In this document: one piece after another, positions 17,319 through 25,828 of the stretch
Layout of the letters: each line of letters opens with the position of its first letter
Numbering within the stretch: position 1 is the first letter of the stretch
Assembly: GCA_002478745.1 (NCBI GenBank)
Contig: DLQI01000002.1
Location: forward strand, 1 to 51,271
Source of the DNA: Rhodobacteraceae bacterium UBA7436
Lineage (GTDB): Bacteria > Pseudomonadota > Alphaproteobacteria > Rhodobacterales > Rhodobacteraceae
Length of the DNA stretch: 51,271 nt
Direction: 5' to 3'
Notes under the pieces: generated by a model
Seen by the model: only the letters and a program-made list of their open reading frames with translations
Database searches by the model: none
Told to the model about the DNA's origin: nothing
Program-made: the position numbers and the translations under genes

Positions 17319-18635
17319 ATGACTGATTCAACAGGGTCCTACTCAGACCCAAATCAAACACCACCTTTGGCACAAGCCGTGCCACTAGGTCTGCAGCACG
17401 TATTGGCAATGTTCGCGAGTAACGTGACGCCTTCTATTATCGTTGCTGGTGCAGCGGGTCTTGCATTCGGCAGCGCCGAACAAATTTATCTAATTCAAAT
17501 GGCAATGTTGTTCGCTGGTATCGCGACATTGTTCCAAACTGTTGGCTTTGGCCCAGTTGGTGCCCGTCTTCCAATCATGCAGGGCACCAGCTTTGCGTTC
17601 GTTGGTGTTTTGGCTGGCATTGCCGCAACACAAGGTTTGAGCGTGGCGCTGACTGCCTGCCTAATTGGTGGCCTCATCCACTTCGCTCTTGGTTCAGTAA
17701 TCAAGAACTTGCGCTGGATGTTCCCGCCGTTGATCACTGGTTTGGTGATCTTGGCAATCGGCCTTTATCTGATCCCAGTTGCGATTAAATATGCAGCCGG
17801 TGGCGCCGCAGATTTCCAAATGGCAGCTGATAGCTTTGGTTCTTTGAAGCACTGGTCAGTTGCGCTTAGCGTTGTTGTTGTTGCTTTGGGTCTGAAATTC
17901 TTCACCAAAGGTGCATTGAGCAATTCAGCAATCTTGATCGGCCTTTTGGTTGGTTATGCAATCGCATTCGCAATGGGCATGGTGAACTTTGGTGCCGTTG
18001 CAAAAGCAAGCTGGATAACATCAATCAAACCACTTCCATACGGTTTTGAATTCAGCCTTGGTGCTGTTTTCGCAGTAACATTGGTTTCTATCGTTTCAGC
18101 AATTGAAACTGTAGGCGATGTTTCAGCAACAACTAAAGCTGGCGCAAATCGTGAAGCAACTGACGAAGAAATCTCTGGCGCTACATACGCTGATGGTTTG
18201 GGTACAGCCGCTGCAGCGGTATTTGGCGGTTTGCCAAATACGTCTTTCAGCCAAAACGTAGGTATCGTTGGTATGACTGGCGTTATGAGCCGTCATGTTG
18301 TGACAATTGGTGGTATCGTTTTGATCGTCTGTGGTCTTTTGCCTAAAGTTGGCGCAGTCATCGCATCTATGCCTCTTCCAGTTTTAGGTGGTGGTGTGAT
18401 CGTAATGTTCGGCATGGTTGCTGCAGCGGGTTTGAACGTGCTTAGCGAAATCGAGATGAACCGTCGCAACATGGTTATTATTGCTGTTTCACTAGCTGTG
18501 GGTCTTGGTCTAAACCTTGTTCCATCCGCAGTGCAGTACGTACCAGGCGTTTGGGGCACGCTGCTAACGAGCGCAGTGGCACCGACAGCGATCTTGGCAA
18601 TTGCCATGAACCTGATCTTGCCAGACGACGTTTGA
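17319..18635 (+). CDS. NCS2 nucleobase permease, xanthine/urate type
   Basis: A 438-residue membrane protein of the nucleobase-cation symporter-2 (SLC23/UraA) family with about 12-14 hydrophobic segments. The early motif GLQHVLAMFASNVTP is family-typical. The substrate-site segment FGGLPNTSFSQNVGIV has the NT(S)FSQNVG form of xanthine/uric acid permeases, where uracil permeases carry a TTxxENIG form. I therefore predict purine (xanthine or urate) uptake, although uracil cannot be excluded. It is followed by an intrinsic terminator and is divergent from deoC, consistent with a nucleoside/nucleobase use locus. Confidence 0.9.
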   Translation: MTDSTGSYSDPNQTPPLAQAVPLGLQHVLAMFASNVTPSIIVAGAAGLAFGSAEQIYLIQMAMLFAGIATLFQTVGFGPVGARLPIMQGTSFAFVGVLAGIAATQGLSVALTACLIGGLIHFALGSVIKNLRWMFPPLITGLVILAIGLYLIPVAIKYAAGGAADFQMAADSFGSLKHWSVALSVVVVALGLKFFTKGALSNSAILIGLLVGYAIAFAMGMVNFGAVAKASWITSIKPLPYGFEFSLGAVFAVTLVSIVSAIETVGDVSATTKAGANREATDEEISGATYADGLGTAAAAVFGGLPNTSFSQNVGIVGMTGVMSRHVVTIGGIVLIVCGLLPKVGAVIASMPLPVLGGGVIVMFGMVAAAGLNVLSEIEMNRRNMVIIAVSLAVGLGLNLVPSAVQYVPGVWGTLLTSAVAPTAILAIAMNLILPDDV

Positions 18636-18657
18636 TACGAACAAAGACTAAATTGAT

Positions 18658-18691
18658 GGGGGCAGACGTGTTGAAACGCTTGCCCCTTTTT
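18658..18691 (+). terminator. Intrinsic terminator after the NCS2 permease
   Basis: GGGGCA pairs with TGCCCC, extended by an inner helix (CGT with ACG) across one mismatch and a G-T wobble, with loop GTTGAA. The stem runs directly into TTTTT at 18687-18691. It lies 22 bp after the permease stop. Confidence 0.75.
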
Positions 18692-18737
18692 CTATTTTCG
18701 TGTCCATCTTGTTGGGAAAACCAACAGAGGGTTCATT

Positions 18738-20087
18738 ATGAAAGACGACAACTTCCTTCGCGCGAATAATGCAAAGCACATGTGGCACCCGATGGGTCAC
18801 CCCGGCGAAGCGATTGAGCATGCTCCGACAATCATTGAGACTGCTGTAGGTTCAATCATCAAAGACATCGATGGGCACGAAGCTATCGACGCCGTCGGTG
18901 GTTTATGGTGCGTTAACCTTGGCTATTCCAACGACGTTGTTAAAGACGCAATCGCCAAACAGCTTTATGATTTGCCGTACTATTCAGCGTTTGCTGGTAC
19001 GTCTAATCCTTCTGCTATTGAGGCGTCATATGCGGTACGTGAGTTTTTTGCCGAAGATGGCATGGCACGCGTGTTCTTTACGTCTGGTGGATCAGACTCG
19101 GTTGAGACGTGCTTGCGCCTTGCGCGCCAGTATCACCGTATCAAAGGAGAGCCGAACCGCACAAAATTTCTCAGCCTGAAAAAGGGCTATCACGGGACCC
19201 ACTTTGGTGGTGCTTCAGTCAACGGCAACAACCGATTCCGCATCAATTACGAGCCCTTAATGCCGGGCTGTTTCCACATGCCTAGCCCATACACTTATCG
19301 CAATCCTTTCAATGAAACGGATCCCGCAGTTTTGGCGCAGAACATTGCCGCTGCGATGGAAGACGAGATCATGTTCCAAGGTGCGGGCAGCATTGCAGCG
19401 TTCATCATGGAACCGATTCAAGGGGCCGGTGGTGTCATCGTGCCAAATGAGACCTTCATGCCGCTGATGCGCGAAATTTGCGACCGTCACGGCATCCTGA
19501 TGATTGCGGATGAGGTGATCACAGGGTTTGGCCGGACAGGTGCGTGGTCAGGCAGCCGTCATTGGGGCGTGAAACCAGACATGATGTGTTGCGCAAAAGG
19601 GATCACATCTGGGTATTTCCCGGTGGGTGCCGCATTGATGAGCGATGCTGTGGCTGAAGTCTTTGAAAATGGTGGCGAAGAGGCTGCGATATTCCATGGT
19701 TACACTTATTCAGCACACCCTGTTGGTGCAGCTGCGGTTACGGCGTGTCTCAGTGAAACCATACGTCTGGATACAAAGACAAACGCGGGAGCTCGTGGTG
19801 CCCAATTGTTTGATGGATGCGTTGCTTTGATGGAGAAATATGACATCGTTGGTGATGTGCGTGGTGGACACGGATTGATGACTGGAGTTGAGATCGTGTC
19901 TGATGCGACGGCCAAGACACCGATGGATATGCCAACGATGAAGAAGATTCATCAAGCTACTTATGACGCAGGTGTCATGGTGCGGTTGGGTGGGAATAAC
20001 ATTTTGATGTCTCCGCCTTTGGTGATCACGAAAGATGAAGTTGACCGCGTGCTTGTTGCGTTAAATGCAGGCCTGAGCGCGATTTAA
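18738..20087 (+). CDS. Class III (omega) aminotransferase
   Basis: A 449-residue PLP-dependent fold-type I enzyme of the acetylornithine/omega-amino acid class. It has FFTSGGSDSVETCLRLARQ (cofactor phosphate binding), AFIMEPIQGAGGVIVP, the aspartate in ILMIADEVITGFGRTG, and the PLP lysine in CCAKGITSGYFPVGA. Roseobacter homologues are usually assigned as amino-acid/amine:pyruvate transaminases (beta-alanine, taurine, polyamines). The substrate cannot be fixed from sequence. It follows the permease after a terminator, so it probably has its own promoter. GAGGG lies 7 bases before the ATG. If the permease carried uracil, a beta-alanine role would be attractive, but the permease motif points to purines. 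Confidence 0.9.
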   Translation: MKDDNFLRANNAKHMWHPMGHPGEAIEHAPTIIETAVGSIIKDIDGHEAIDAVGGLWCVNLGYSNDVVKDAIAKQLYDLPYYSAFAGTSNPSAIEASYAVREFFAEDGMARVFFTSGGSDSVETCLRLARQYHRIKGEPNRTKFLSLKKGYHGTHFGGASVNGNNRFRINYEPLMPGCFHMPSPYTYRNPFNETDPAVLAQNIAAAMEDEIMFQGAGSIAAFIMEPIQGAGGVIVPNETFMPLMREICDRHGILMIADEVITGFGRTGAWSGSRHWGVKPDMMCCAKGITSGYFPVGAALMSDAVAEVFENGGEEAAIFHGYTYSAHPVGAAAVTACLSETIRLDTKTNAGARGAQLFDGCVALMEKYDIVGDVRGGHGLMTGVEIVSDATAKTPMDMPTMKKIHQATYDAGVMVRLGGNNILMSPPLVITKDEVDRVLVALNAGLSAI

Positions 20088-20194
20088 TCGGCATATTGGC
20101 CCATTAACTATTCTTAAAGTCGATGGGTCAGATCCGCTTATGCTGTGACTTGGCTGCTGGCAGAATCGGCATGTTTGGTGCTAGGTATTGGGGT

Positions 20195-22030
20195 ATGGAA
20201 ACAAGCAGACCCAATATCCACGAAAACCTACCGGTTATTCGCCAACTTGATGACGCAGCAATCAATCGCATTGCTGCGGGTGAAGTTGTTGAACGACCAG
20301 CGTCAGCCGTCAAAGAACTGGTTGAGAACGCGATCGATGCGGGCGCACGGCGTATTTCCATTGATATTGCAGATGGTGGCAAAACGTTGATCCGCGTGAC
20401 GGACGACGGCTGCGGTATTGCAGGTCATGATTTGCCGTTGGCCTTATCACGCCATGCTACGTCAAAGATCGATGGCTCTGACCTGCTGAACATTCACACC
20501 TTTGGTTTTCGTGGAGAGGCATTGCCGTCACTGGGCGCCGTTGGCCGTCTTAACATTACCTCACGCGTTCAGGGGTCTGAAGCGTTTGAGATCAATGTTG
20601 AAGGTGGTGACTTAGGGCCAGTGCGCCCAGCTGCTTTGAACGGCGGCACAGTCATAACTTTGCGTGACTTGTTTTATGCAACGCCAGCACGACTGAAGTT
20701 TTTGCGCACCGACCGCGCAGAAACTACGGCCATTAATGATATAGTCAAACGCCTTGCGATGGCGGAACCTTTTGTCCGGTTTGAGTTACGAGATGTCAGT
20801 GGCGATAGCCCACGCACAACCTTCAGGGCAGAAGCCGAAAATGGCGATATGTTCGATGCGTTACGTGGACGGTTGTCGACTGTTTTGGGCCGCGAGTTTG
20901 CAGATAACTCTCTGAAAATTGACGCACTGCGCGAAGGATTGCATCTGACTGGGTATGCGGCGCTGCCAACCTATTCGCGTGGTTCTGCTGTCCAGCAGTA
21001 TCTGTTCGTGAACGGTCGTCCTGTACGGGATAAACTATTGGTCGGTGCATTGCGCGGAGCCTACTTTGATTTTCTAAGTCGTGACCGTCATCCAGCGGCT
21101 GCCCTGTTCCTTGACTGCGACCCGACGCTTGTGGACGTCAATGTTCACCCTGCAAAATCAGAAGTACGTTTTCGCGACCCCGGTTTGGCGCGAGGGTTAA
21201 TTGTATCTGCATTGCGTCAAGCGTTGGCAGAGGCAGGGCATCGTGCGTCGACAACAGTTGCGGGTGCGACTTTGGGGGCGATGACAGCTGAACCTATTGG
21301 TGGACCACGCGTCTATCAGATGGACCGTCCCTCAATGGGGTCACGTTCAGCGTCCTACCAATCCCGAGCGCCGGGTTTCGCGGAAATGATCCACGCCTAT
21401 AGCGGGCAAGTTGTTGAGCAAGAGCAGGCGAATGAAACACCACCGGAAGATCTACCACTGGGGACAGCCCGGGGCCAGGTTCATGAGAATTACATTATCG
21501 CGCAGACGGCAACCGGCATGGTTATCGTTGATCAGCATGCAGCGCATGAGCGATTGGTGTACGAGAAATTAAAAAACCAAATGGCAGCGAATGGGGTCGC
21601 GGCTCAAGCCTTGTTGATCCCTGAGATTGTTGAACTATCGGATGAAGATTGCGCTCGTTTGCTTGAAGTGGCGGATGAATTGGCACGCTTTGGTTTGGGT
21701 ATTGAGCCCTTTGGCGGTGGTGCAATTGCTATTCGCGAAACGCCTGCGATTTTGGGTGAGGTGAATGCGCGTGCTATGATCCTTGATATTCTGGACGAGC
21801 TTGCGGATCAGGGCAGCTCAAATATGGTTCAAGCTAAGGTCGAAGCGATCCTTAGTCGCGTGGCCTGCCACGGGTCTATTCGCTCGGGTCGTTGGATGCG
21901 GGCTGAGGAAATGAACGCGCTGTTGCGCGAAATGGAAGCAACCCCGCATTCGGGGCAATGCAACCACGGACGCCCTACCTATGTAGAGCTGAAACTGGCA
22001 GATATTGAACGGTTGTTTGGACGCACATGA
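20195..22030 (+). CDS. mutL: DNA mismatch repair protein MutL (endonuclease type)
   Basis: MutL links mismatch recognition by MutS to strand removal. The N-terminal GHKL ATPase has INRIAAGEVVERPASAVKE, LVENAIDAGA, DDGCGI and FGFRGEALPS. The C-terminal domain carries the metal-binding endonuclease motif DQHAAHERLVYE at residues 446-457 (DQHA(X)2E(X)4E) and the CNHGRPT motif near the end, so this MutL should nick DNA itself, as in organisms without MutH. I chose the ATG at 20195 because family members start only a few residues before the PVIRQLDD segment; no strong Shine-Dalgarno is visible. The stop overlaps the rmuC start (ATGA). Confidence 0.96.
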   Translation: METSRPNIHENLPVIRQLDDAAINRIAAGEVVERPASAVKELVENAIDAGARRISIDIADGGKTLIRVTDDGCGIAGHDLPLALSRHATSKIDGSDLLNIHTFGFRGEALPSLGAVGRLNITSRVQGSEAFEINVEGGDLGPVRPAALNGGTVITLRDLFYATPARLKFLRTDRAETTAINDIVKRLAMAEPFVRFELRDVSGDSPRTTFRAEAENGDMFDALRGRLSTVLGREFADNSLKIDALREGLHLTGYAALPTYSRGSAVQQYLFVNGRPVRDKLLVGALRGAYFDFLSRDRHPAAALFLDCDPTLVDVNVHPAKSEVRFRDPGLARGLIVSALRQALAEAGHRASTTVAGATLGAMTAEPIGGPRVYQMDRPSMGSRSASYQSRAPGFAEMIHAYSGQVVEQEQANETPPEDLPLGTARGQVHENYIIAQTATGMVIVDQHAAHERLVYEKLKNQMAANGVAAQALLIPEIVELSDEDCARLLEVADELARFGLGIEPFGGGAIAIRETPAILGEVNARAMILDILDELADQGSSNMVQAKVEAILSRVACHGSIRSGRWMRAEEMNALLREMEATPHSGQCNHGRPTYVELKLADIERLFGRT

Positions 22031-23268
22031 TTAAGATTTCAGGACAAGAGTATGCCTTTAGCGATCCATTGATCATTGTGGGATTGGTGGCTGTCGCTGT
22101 GGTCATTTTGATCGTGGTGATGTTGATGGTTGTGGTGCGGTCGGCAGGGCGTTCCGCGGCTGCTGCGGCACCGTTGGCACATCAATTGGGCATCCTTGGC
22201 CAACATGTTCAGCAGCTGAATATGGGGCAGGCCGCGTTACAAGGTGGTTTGCAAACTGTGTCTGATACGCAGGTAAATGCGCAGACCCAGATTACCAACA
22301 CGATGGAAGTGCGATTGGCGGCTGTTCAACAGCAAATGCAGGACCGTTTGGCAGAGAATGCTATGCGTGCCCAACATTCGATGGCAGAGATGCAGGAGCG
22401 GATGAAAGAGACGTTGAACGGCTCATCTAAGCAAACCACGGTTAGTTTAACGCAGCTGCAAGAACGTCTCGCTTCTATTGACAAAGCGCAGGACAATATA
22501 GCGAAGCTGTCTGGGGATGTTTTGTCGTTACAGGACATCCTAAGCAACAAACAAACGCGCGGTGCTTTTGGCGAAATTCAACTGAACGACATTGTCGGTA
22601 AAGCATTGCCAAAGGACAGTTTCCAGCTGCAAGCGACCCTTAGCAACGGTAAGCGTGCTGACTGTTTGATTGCGTTGCCGAACCCGCCTGGCCCGATTGT
22701 GATCGACAGTAAATTCCCCCTTGAAGCCTATGAGGCCTTGCGTCGGGCCAAGACTGATTGGGAGGTCAACGAGGCTGGCAAAGCGATGCGTGTTTCCGTG
22801 AAAAAGCACATCCGTGATATCAGTGAGAAATATATCATCGAAGGCGAAACTGCAGATGGCGCGTTGATGTTCCTACCATCCGAAGCGGTATATGCAGAGC
22901 TCCACGCGAATTTTCCTGAACTTGTACGTGATGGTTTTGATCATCGCGTTTGGATCGTTTCACCAACGACCTGTATGGCCACGTTGAATACCATGCGTGC
23001 AATTCTTAAGGATGCTCGCATGCGTGAACAGGCGGGTGCTATTCGCACAACGCTCAAAAGCTTGCACCGCGATGTTGAGTTGGTTGTTGAACGTGTCGAC
23101 AAACTGAATACCCACTTTAGTCAAGCACGCAAAGATTTGGACGGAATTAGCACAGCTGCCGAACGTGCAGGAAAACGTGCGGCGCGTTTGGATAATTTTG
23201 ACTTTGAAGAATTGACGCCAGAGGAACAAAACAACGTGGTGCCTTTGGCCAAGCCTGAGCCTCAATAG
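22027..23268 (+). CDS. rmuC: DNA recombination protein RmuC
   Basis: A 413-residue RmuC family protein. It has an N-terminal membrane anchor (about residues 15-38), then a long coiled coil rich in Gln, Ala and Met (about 45-160), and the nuclease-like RmuC domain with QTRGAFGEIQL, IVIDSKFPLEAYEAL, and YIIEGETADGALMFLPSEAVYAELH (read as separate adjoining motifs). In E. coli RmuC limits recombination at inverted repeats. The ATGA overlap with mutL implies co-translation of two genome-stability genes. Confidence 0.94.
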   Translation: MIKISGQEYAFSDPLIIVGLVAVAVVILIVVMLMVVVRSAGRSAAAAAPLAHQLGILGQHVQQLNMGQAALQGGLQTVSDTQVNAQTQITNTMEVRLAAVQQQMQDRLAENAMRAQHSMAEMQERMKETLNGSSKQTTVSLTQLQERLASIDKAQDNIAKLSGDVLSLQDILSNKQTRGAFGEIQLNDIVGKALPKDSFQLQATLSNGKRADCLIALPNPPGPIVIDSKFPLEAYEALRRAKTDWEVNEAGKAMRVSVKKHIRDISEKYIIEGETADGALMFLPSEAVYAELHANFPELVRDGFDHRVWIVSPTTCMATLNTMRAILKDARMREQAGAIRTTLKSLHRDVELVVERVDKLNTHFSQARKDLDGISTAAERAGKRAARLDNFDFEELTPEEQNNVVPLAKPEPQ

Positions 23269-23269
23269 G

Positions 23270-23291
23270 CAAATGAATAGAGTCTCATTTG
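23270..23291. terminator. Small hairpin between convergent rmuC and ada
   Basis: CAAATGA at 23270-23276 pairs with TCATTTG at 23285-23291 across an 8-base loop. The right arm contains the ada stop codon. The stem is short and AT-rich with no U-run, so this is only a weak candidate for a shared 3-prime end. Confidence 0.25.
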
Positions 23292-24331
23292 TACTGCAGT
23301 TCAAGATCAATCAATTTACGTTTACGCCAAAGCCCACCACCGTATCCGGTTAAGTTGCCATCGGCACCAATTACCCTGTGACAGGGAATGAGTATCGAAA
23401 TTTGGTTTGCGCCATTGGCGCGCGCAACTGCACGAGTAGCTGTAGGGCGTCCGATTTTTTGTGCCAGTCCAGCGTAGGTTTGAATTTGCCCCGCTCGAAC
23501 TGCCATCAGCGCCTGCCAAACTGATTTAGTGAAGGTAGTTCCATGGAGTGCAAGAGGGACGGTGAAAGTCGCCCTTTGACCGTCAAAGTAATCAGTTAGT
23601 TCAGCTTTGGTTCGGTCGAGTGGTTCGGTTGTTCCAAACCCAATCCCACCGGCTGCTTTCTGCAAGCGACTAAGCTCGGCTGGTAGAGCTTTTCGATCTG
23701 CGAATTCTAACAAGTGTAAATGGGTATTATCTGCCACCGCTACCATTGGGCCAAGTTCCGTTTGAAACCAATCGGCACGCAACAACGCGGTGTCTGAGAA
23801 CGCACTGGGTTTGACCCCAACCATCTTTGCAAACGCTGTGCGAAAGGCTGCACCACTTTCAAATCCTGCTTCAAGCTGGGCGTCGATCACACGGTCTCCG
23901 TTTGAAAGAACGGTGAAGCCCGCTTGCAATCGTCGTGCCCGAGCGAGATCTAGAAAGGTGATGCCAAACGTACGTTTAAAGGTACGCCTTATTGTCGACA
24001 GATCATAACCCAACGCACTGACCTTGTCCTCGGACCATCGATACGTTGGGTCGTTGTCCAGTCGGGTGAGGAGGTCACGAACAGCAGGATCGTCAAGTAC
24101 CATCGCGTGCATTGGATGGCACCGTTTGCAGGGACGAAAACCAGCGTCGATGCACTCGGATGGACTTTCGTAAAAGGTACAATTCTCTCGCTTTGGTTTG
24201 CGAGCAGGGCAGGTCAAGCGACAAAAGACACCCGTTGAACGCACACCTACAAATACGCGACCATCATAGTTGGGGTCGCGGCCTAAAAGGGCGATATATA
24301 GGCTGTCATTGTCTGGAAGGGTAAAAAACAT
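23285..24331 (-). CDS. ada: Bifunctional DNA repair methyltransferase / transcriptional activator Ada
   Basis: A 348-residue full-length Ada. The N-terminal zinc domain has C37, C41, C68 and C71 (GVFCRLTCPARK, FRPCKRCHP), matching C38/C42/C69/C72 of E. coli, which accept methyl groups from phosphotriesters. Next comes an AraC-type helix-turn-helix region (TYRWSEDKVSALGYDLSTI, then RTFKRTFGITFLDLARARRL). The C-terminal O6-methylguanine methyltransferase has C317 in IPCHRVIG. It therefore both repairs alkylated DNA and should activate its regulon once methylated. It converges with mutL-rmuC. Confidence 0.95.
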   Translation of the reverse strand: MFFTLPDNDSLYIALLGRDPNYDGRVFVGVRSTGVFCRLTCPARKPKRENCTFYESPSECIDAGFRPCKRCHPMHAMVLDDPAVRDLLTRLDNDPTYRWSEDKVSALGYDLSTIRRTFKRTFGITFLDLARARRLQAGFTVLSNGDRVIDAQLEAGFESGAAFRTAFAKMVGVKPSAFSDTALLRADWFQTELGPMVAVADNTHLHLLEFADRKALPAELSRLQKAAGGIGFGTTEPLDRTKAELTDYFDGQRATFTVPLALHGTTFTKSVWQALMAVRAGQIQTYAGLAQKIGRPTATRAVARANGANQISILIPCHRVIGADGNLTGYGGGLWRKRKLIDLELQYK

Positions 24332-24409
24332 GATGACAACTTAACCCTGAAATAAGATACGTACCGACTGAAATCGGGCATTTATTCAAAATAAAGTCGA
24401 GTGCGTCGT

Positions 24410-25078
24410 TTAGATGCGAATAAAGCTCTGCATGATGCGGGGGAGGATACCCTTAAAGCGCAGTGGCGCGTCGCTTACCGCAAGACAAATACAATCTTCA
24501 TGGATGTCCGCCATCGGCGTGTGCTCAAGATCGCTGTCAGCGATGTCGACATCACCACGAGCAAAATACCCATCGTCATCTTGGAAGGCACCCTGCAACA
24601 CCATCGTCATTTCAAGACCGTGGTGGCCGTGATCAGGCATGGCTGCGCCGGCAGGGATCATCAAAAGGCGTGCGCTGGCTTGTTTGGATGTTGGCAGAAT
24701 AGCTTGCTTTACACCCATGCCGATAGGACGCCACTTAACCTCACTTAGGTCACCACCAATGTAGTCCTGTAGTGGTGTTGGCAGAACGCATGGTTTTTTG
24801 GCAGCCGGTGTCTTGGTGATCGGTGCGCTTTGCTCAATCATCGCCATTGTCGCAGCAAAGCTGTCAGGCTGCATCTGGGTGTTGGGAATATCATGCTCGT
24901 CCAACAAAACACCGCCAACGGCATCGCATGCCGCCAATTGAGCCCGGCAGGCATCGCACAACGAGACGTGCGTTGCGACCATAAGATTAAAAGCCTCAGG
25001 CAAAGTGCCGGCTGAGTAGCCCATCAGGATTTCATCCGTCAGGTGATGATTAATATCTGTGCTCATTATTTCGTTCAT
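24410..25078 (-). CDS. chrR: ChrR-type zinc anti-sigma factor
   Basis: A 222-residue cytoplasmic anti-sigma factor that holds RpoE inactive until singlet oxygen or related stress. The N-terminal zinc anti-sigma domain has H12, H37, C41 and C44 (HVSLCDAC), corresponding to H6/H31/C35/C38 of Rhodobacter sphaeroides ChrR. The C-terminal cupin has H150, H152, E156 and H186, a constant +9 offset from the R. sphaeroides metal ligands H141/H143/E147/H177. All known ligands are thus present. The ATG overlaps the rpoE stop (ATGA), giving coupled synthesis of sigma and anti-sigma. An internal ATG at 25066 is a less likely start. Confidence 0.95.
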   Translation of the reverse strand: MNEIMSTDINHHLTDEILMGYSAGTLPEAFNLMVATHVSLCDACRAQLAACDAVGGVLLDEHDIPNTQMQPDSFAATMAMIEQSAPITKTPAAKKPCVLPTPLQDYIGGDLSEVKWRPIGMGVKQAILPTSKQASARLLMIPAGAAMPDHGHHGLEMTMVLQGAFQDDDGYFARGDVDIADSDLEHTPMADIHEDCICLAVSDAPLRFKGILPRIMQSFIRI

Positions 25079-25713
25079 CTCATCGTTTTGCGTAACCGCT
25101 CGAGGGCTAATCTAATTCGCGATTTGATCGTGCCAAGGGGCAGACCTGTTTTTTTGGCAATCTCGCTGTGGGACAAATCCCCGAAGTACGCCTGTTCTAT
25201 AAGTTCTCGTTGTGCTGCAGGGAGTGTCGTTAACGCCTTGCTAAGGATCTCAGTTTCTTGCTGCAGCGCTAGTACGTCAGTCTGATCGGGTTCTTCTTCT
25301 GGGCCCCATGTGAGGTCCTCAGGTTCTGGACGGCGTTGTTTGCGCAGTATATCAATTTTGCGGTTTCGTGCGATTGTGAAAATCCAAGTCGTTACTGATG
25401 CGCGGGAAGGGTCGAACAAATGGGCTTTGTGCCAAAGGGTCGCCATCACCTCTTGTGCGCATTCCTCGGCCATGGAACCATCGGCACCAGAATTGATTAG
25501 AAATCCCTTCACCCGCGGGGCAAAGTGAGCGTAAAGGTCTGCAAAAGCTGCCTTGTCCGCGTCATCACGGATACGGCGGACATGAGAAATCCATAAATTA
25601 CGTTTGTTTTCGTCTGCCACGCGTTTCGAACCCACTGCAACCAAACGGGTTGCAGCCGTCTGAAAGTTAACCGATCTTTCTCTCGGTAACACATTATGTG
25701 AACGGGCGGACAT
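25075..25713 (-). CDS. rpoE: ECF sigma factor RpoE (ChrR-controlled)
   Basis: An ECF sigma factor with region 2 (AAFADLYAHFAPRVKGFL, ECAQEVMATLWHKA, TWIFTIARNRKIDILRK) and region 4 helix-turn-helix (HSEIAKKTGLPLGTIKSRIR). With the ChrR partner downstream it is the ECF11 type that runs the singlet-oxygen response. The longest frame starts with ATG at 25713, giving 212 residues, but the first 31 residues do not look like a sigma factor. A GTG at 25620 would give the usual length of about 181 residues. If the promoter described at 25718-25747 is real, transcription starts near 25711, which favours the GTG with a leader of about 90 nt. Confidence 0.92.
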   Translation of the reverse strand: MSARSHNVLPRERSVNFQTAATRLVAVGSKRVADENKRNLWISHVRRIRDDADKAAFADLYAHFAPRVKGFLINSGADGSMAEECAQEVMATLWHKAHLFDPSRASVTTWIFTIARNRKIDILRKQRRPEPEDLTWGPEEEPDQTDVLALQQETEILSKALTTLPAAQRELIEQAYFGDLSHSEIAKKTGLPLGTIKSRIRLALERLRKTMR

Positions 25714-25717
25714 ACCT

Positions 25718-25747
25718 AATATACGGTTGTAGCGCTGAATTGGATCA
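25718..25747 (-). promoter_or_regulatory. Predicted RpoE-dependent promoter of rpoE-chrR (autoregulation)
   Basis: On the minus strand TGATCC (25747-25742) is followed after exactly 18 nt by TATATT (25723-25718). TGATCC is the -35 element recognised by the R. sphaeroides RpoE/ChrR sigma, and autoregulation is known there. The -10 is A/T-rich but not the usual TAAGA form. The implied transcription start falls at about 25711, on the first ATG of the longest rpoE frame. Confidence 0.6.
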
Positions 25748-25768
25748 AATTTCTTTTTTTGCGTTTTG

Positions 25769-25798
25769 ACATCCGATTTCGAACATGGCGCGTATACC
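25769..25798 (+). promoter_or_regulatory. Weak candidate RpoE-type promoter for the divergent FAD/DUF1365 operon
   Basis: ACATCC (25769-25774), 18-nt spacer, TATACC (25793-25798). The ATCC core and the 18-nt spacing to a TATA-like element mirror the opposite-strand rpoE promoter, but the first two -35 bases differ from TGATCC. It lies 30 bp before the start of the FAD protein gene. Confidence 0.3.
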
Positions 25799-25828
25799 TA
25801 TCAAACACATTCATCAGGACTATTTTTT

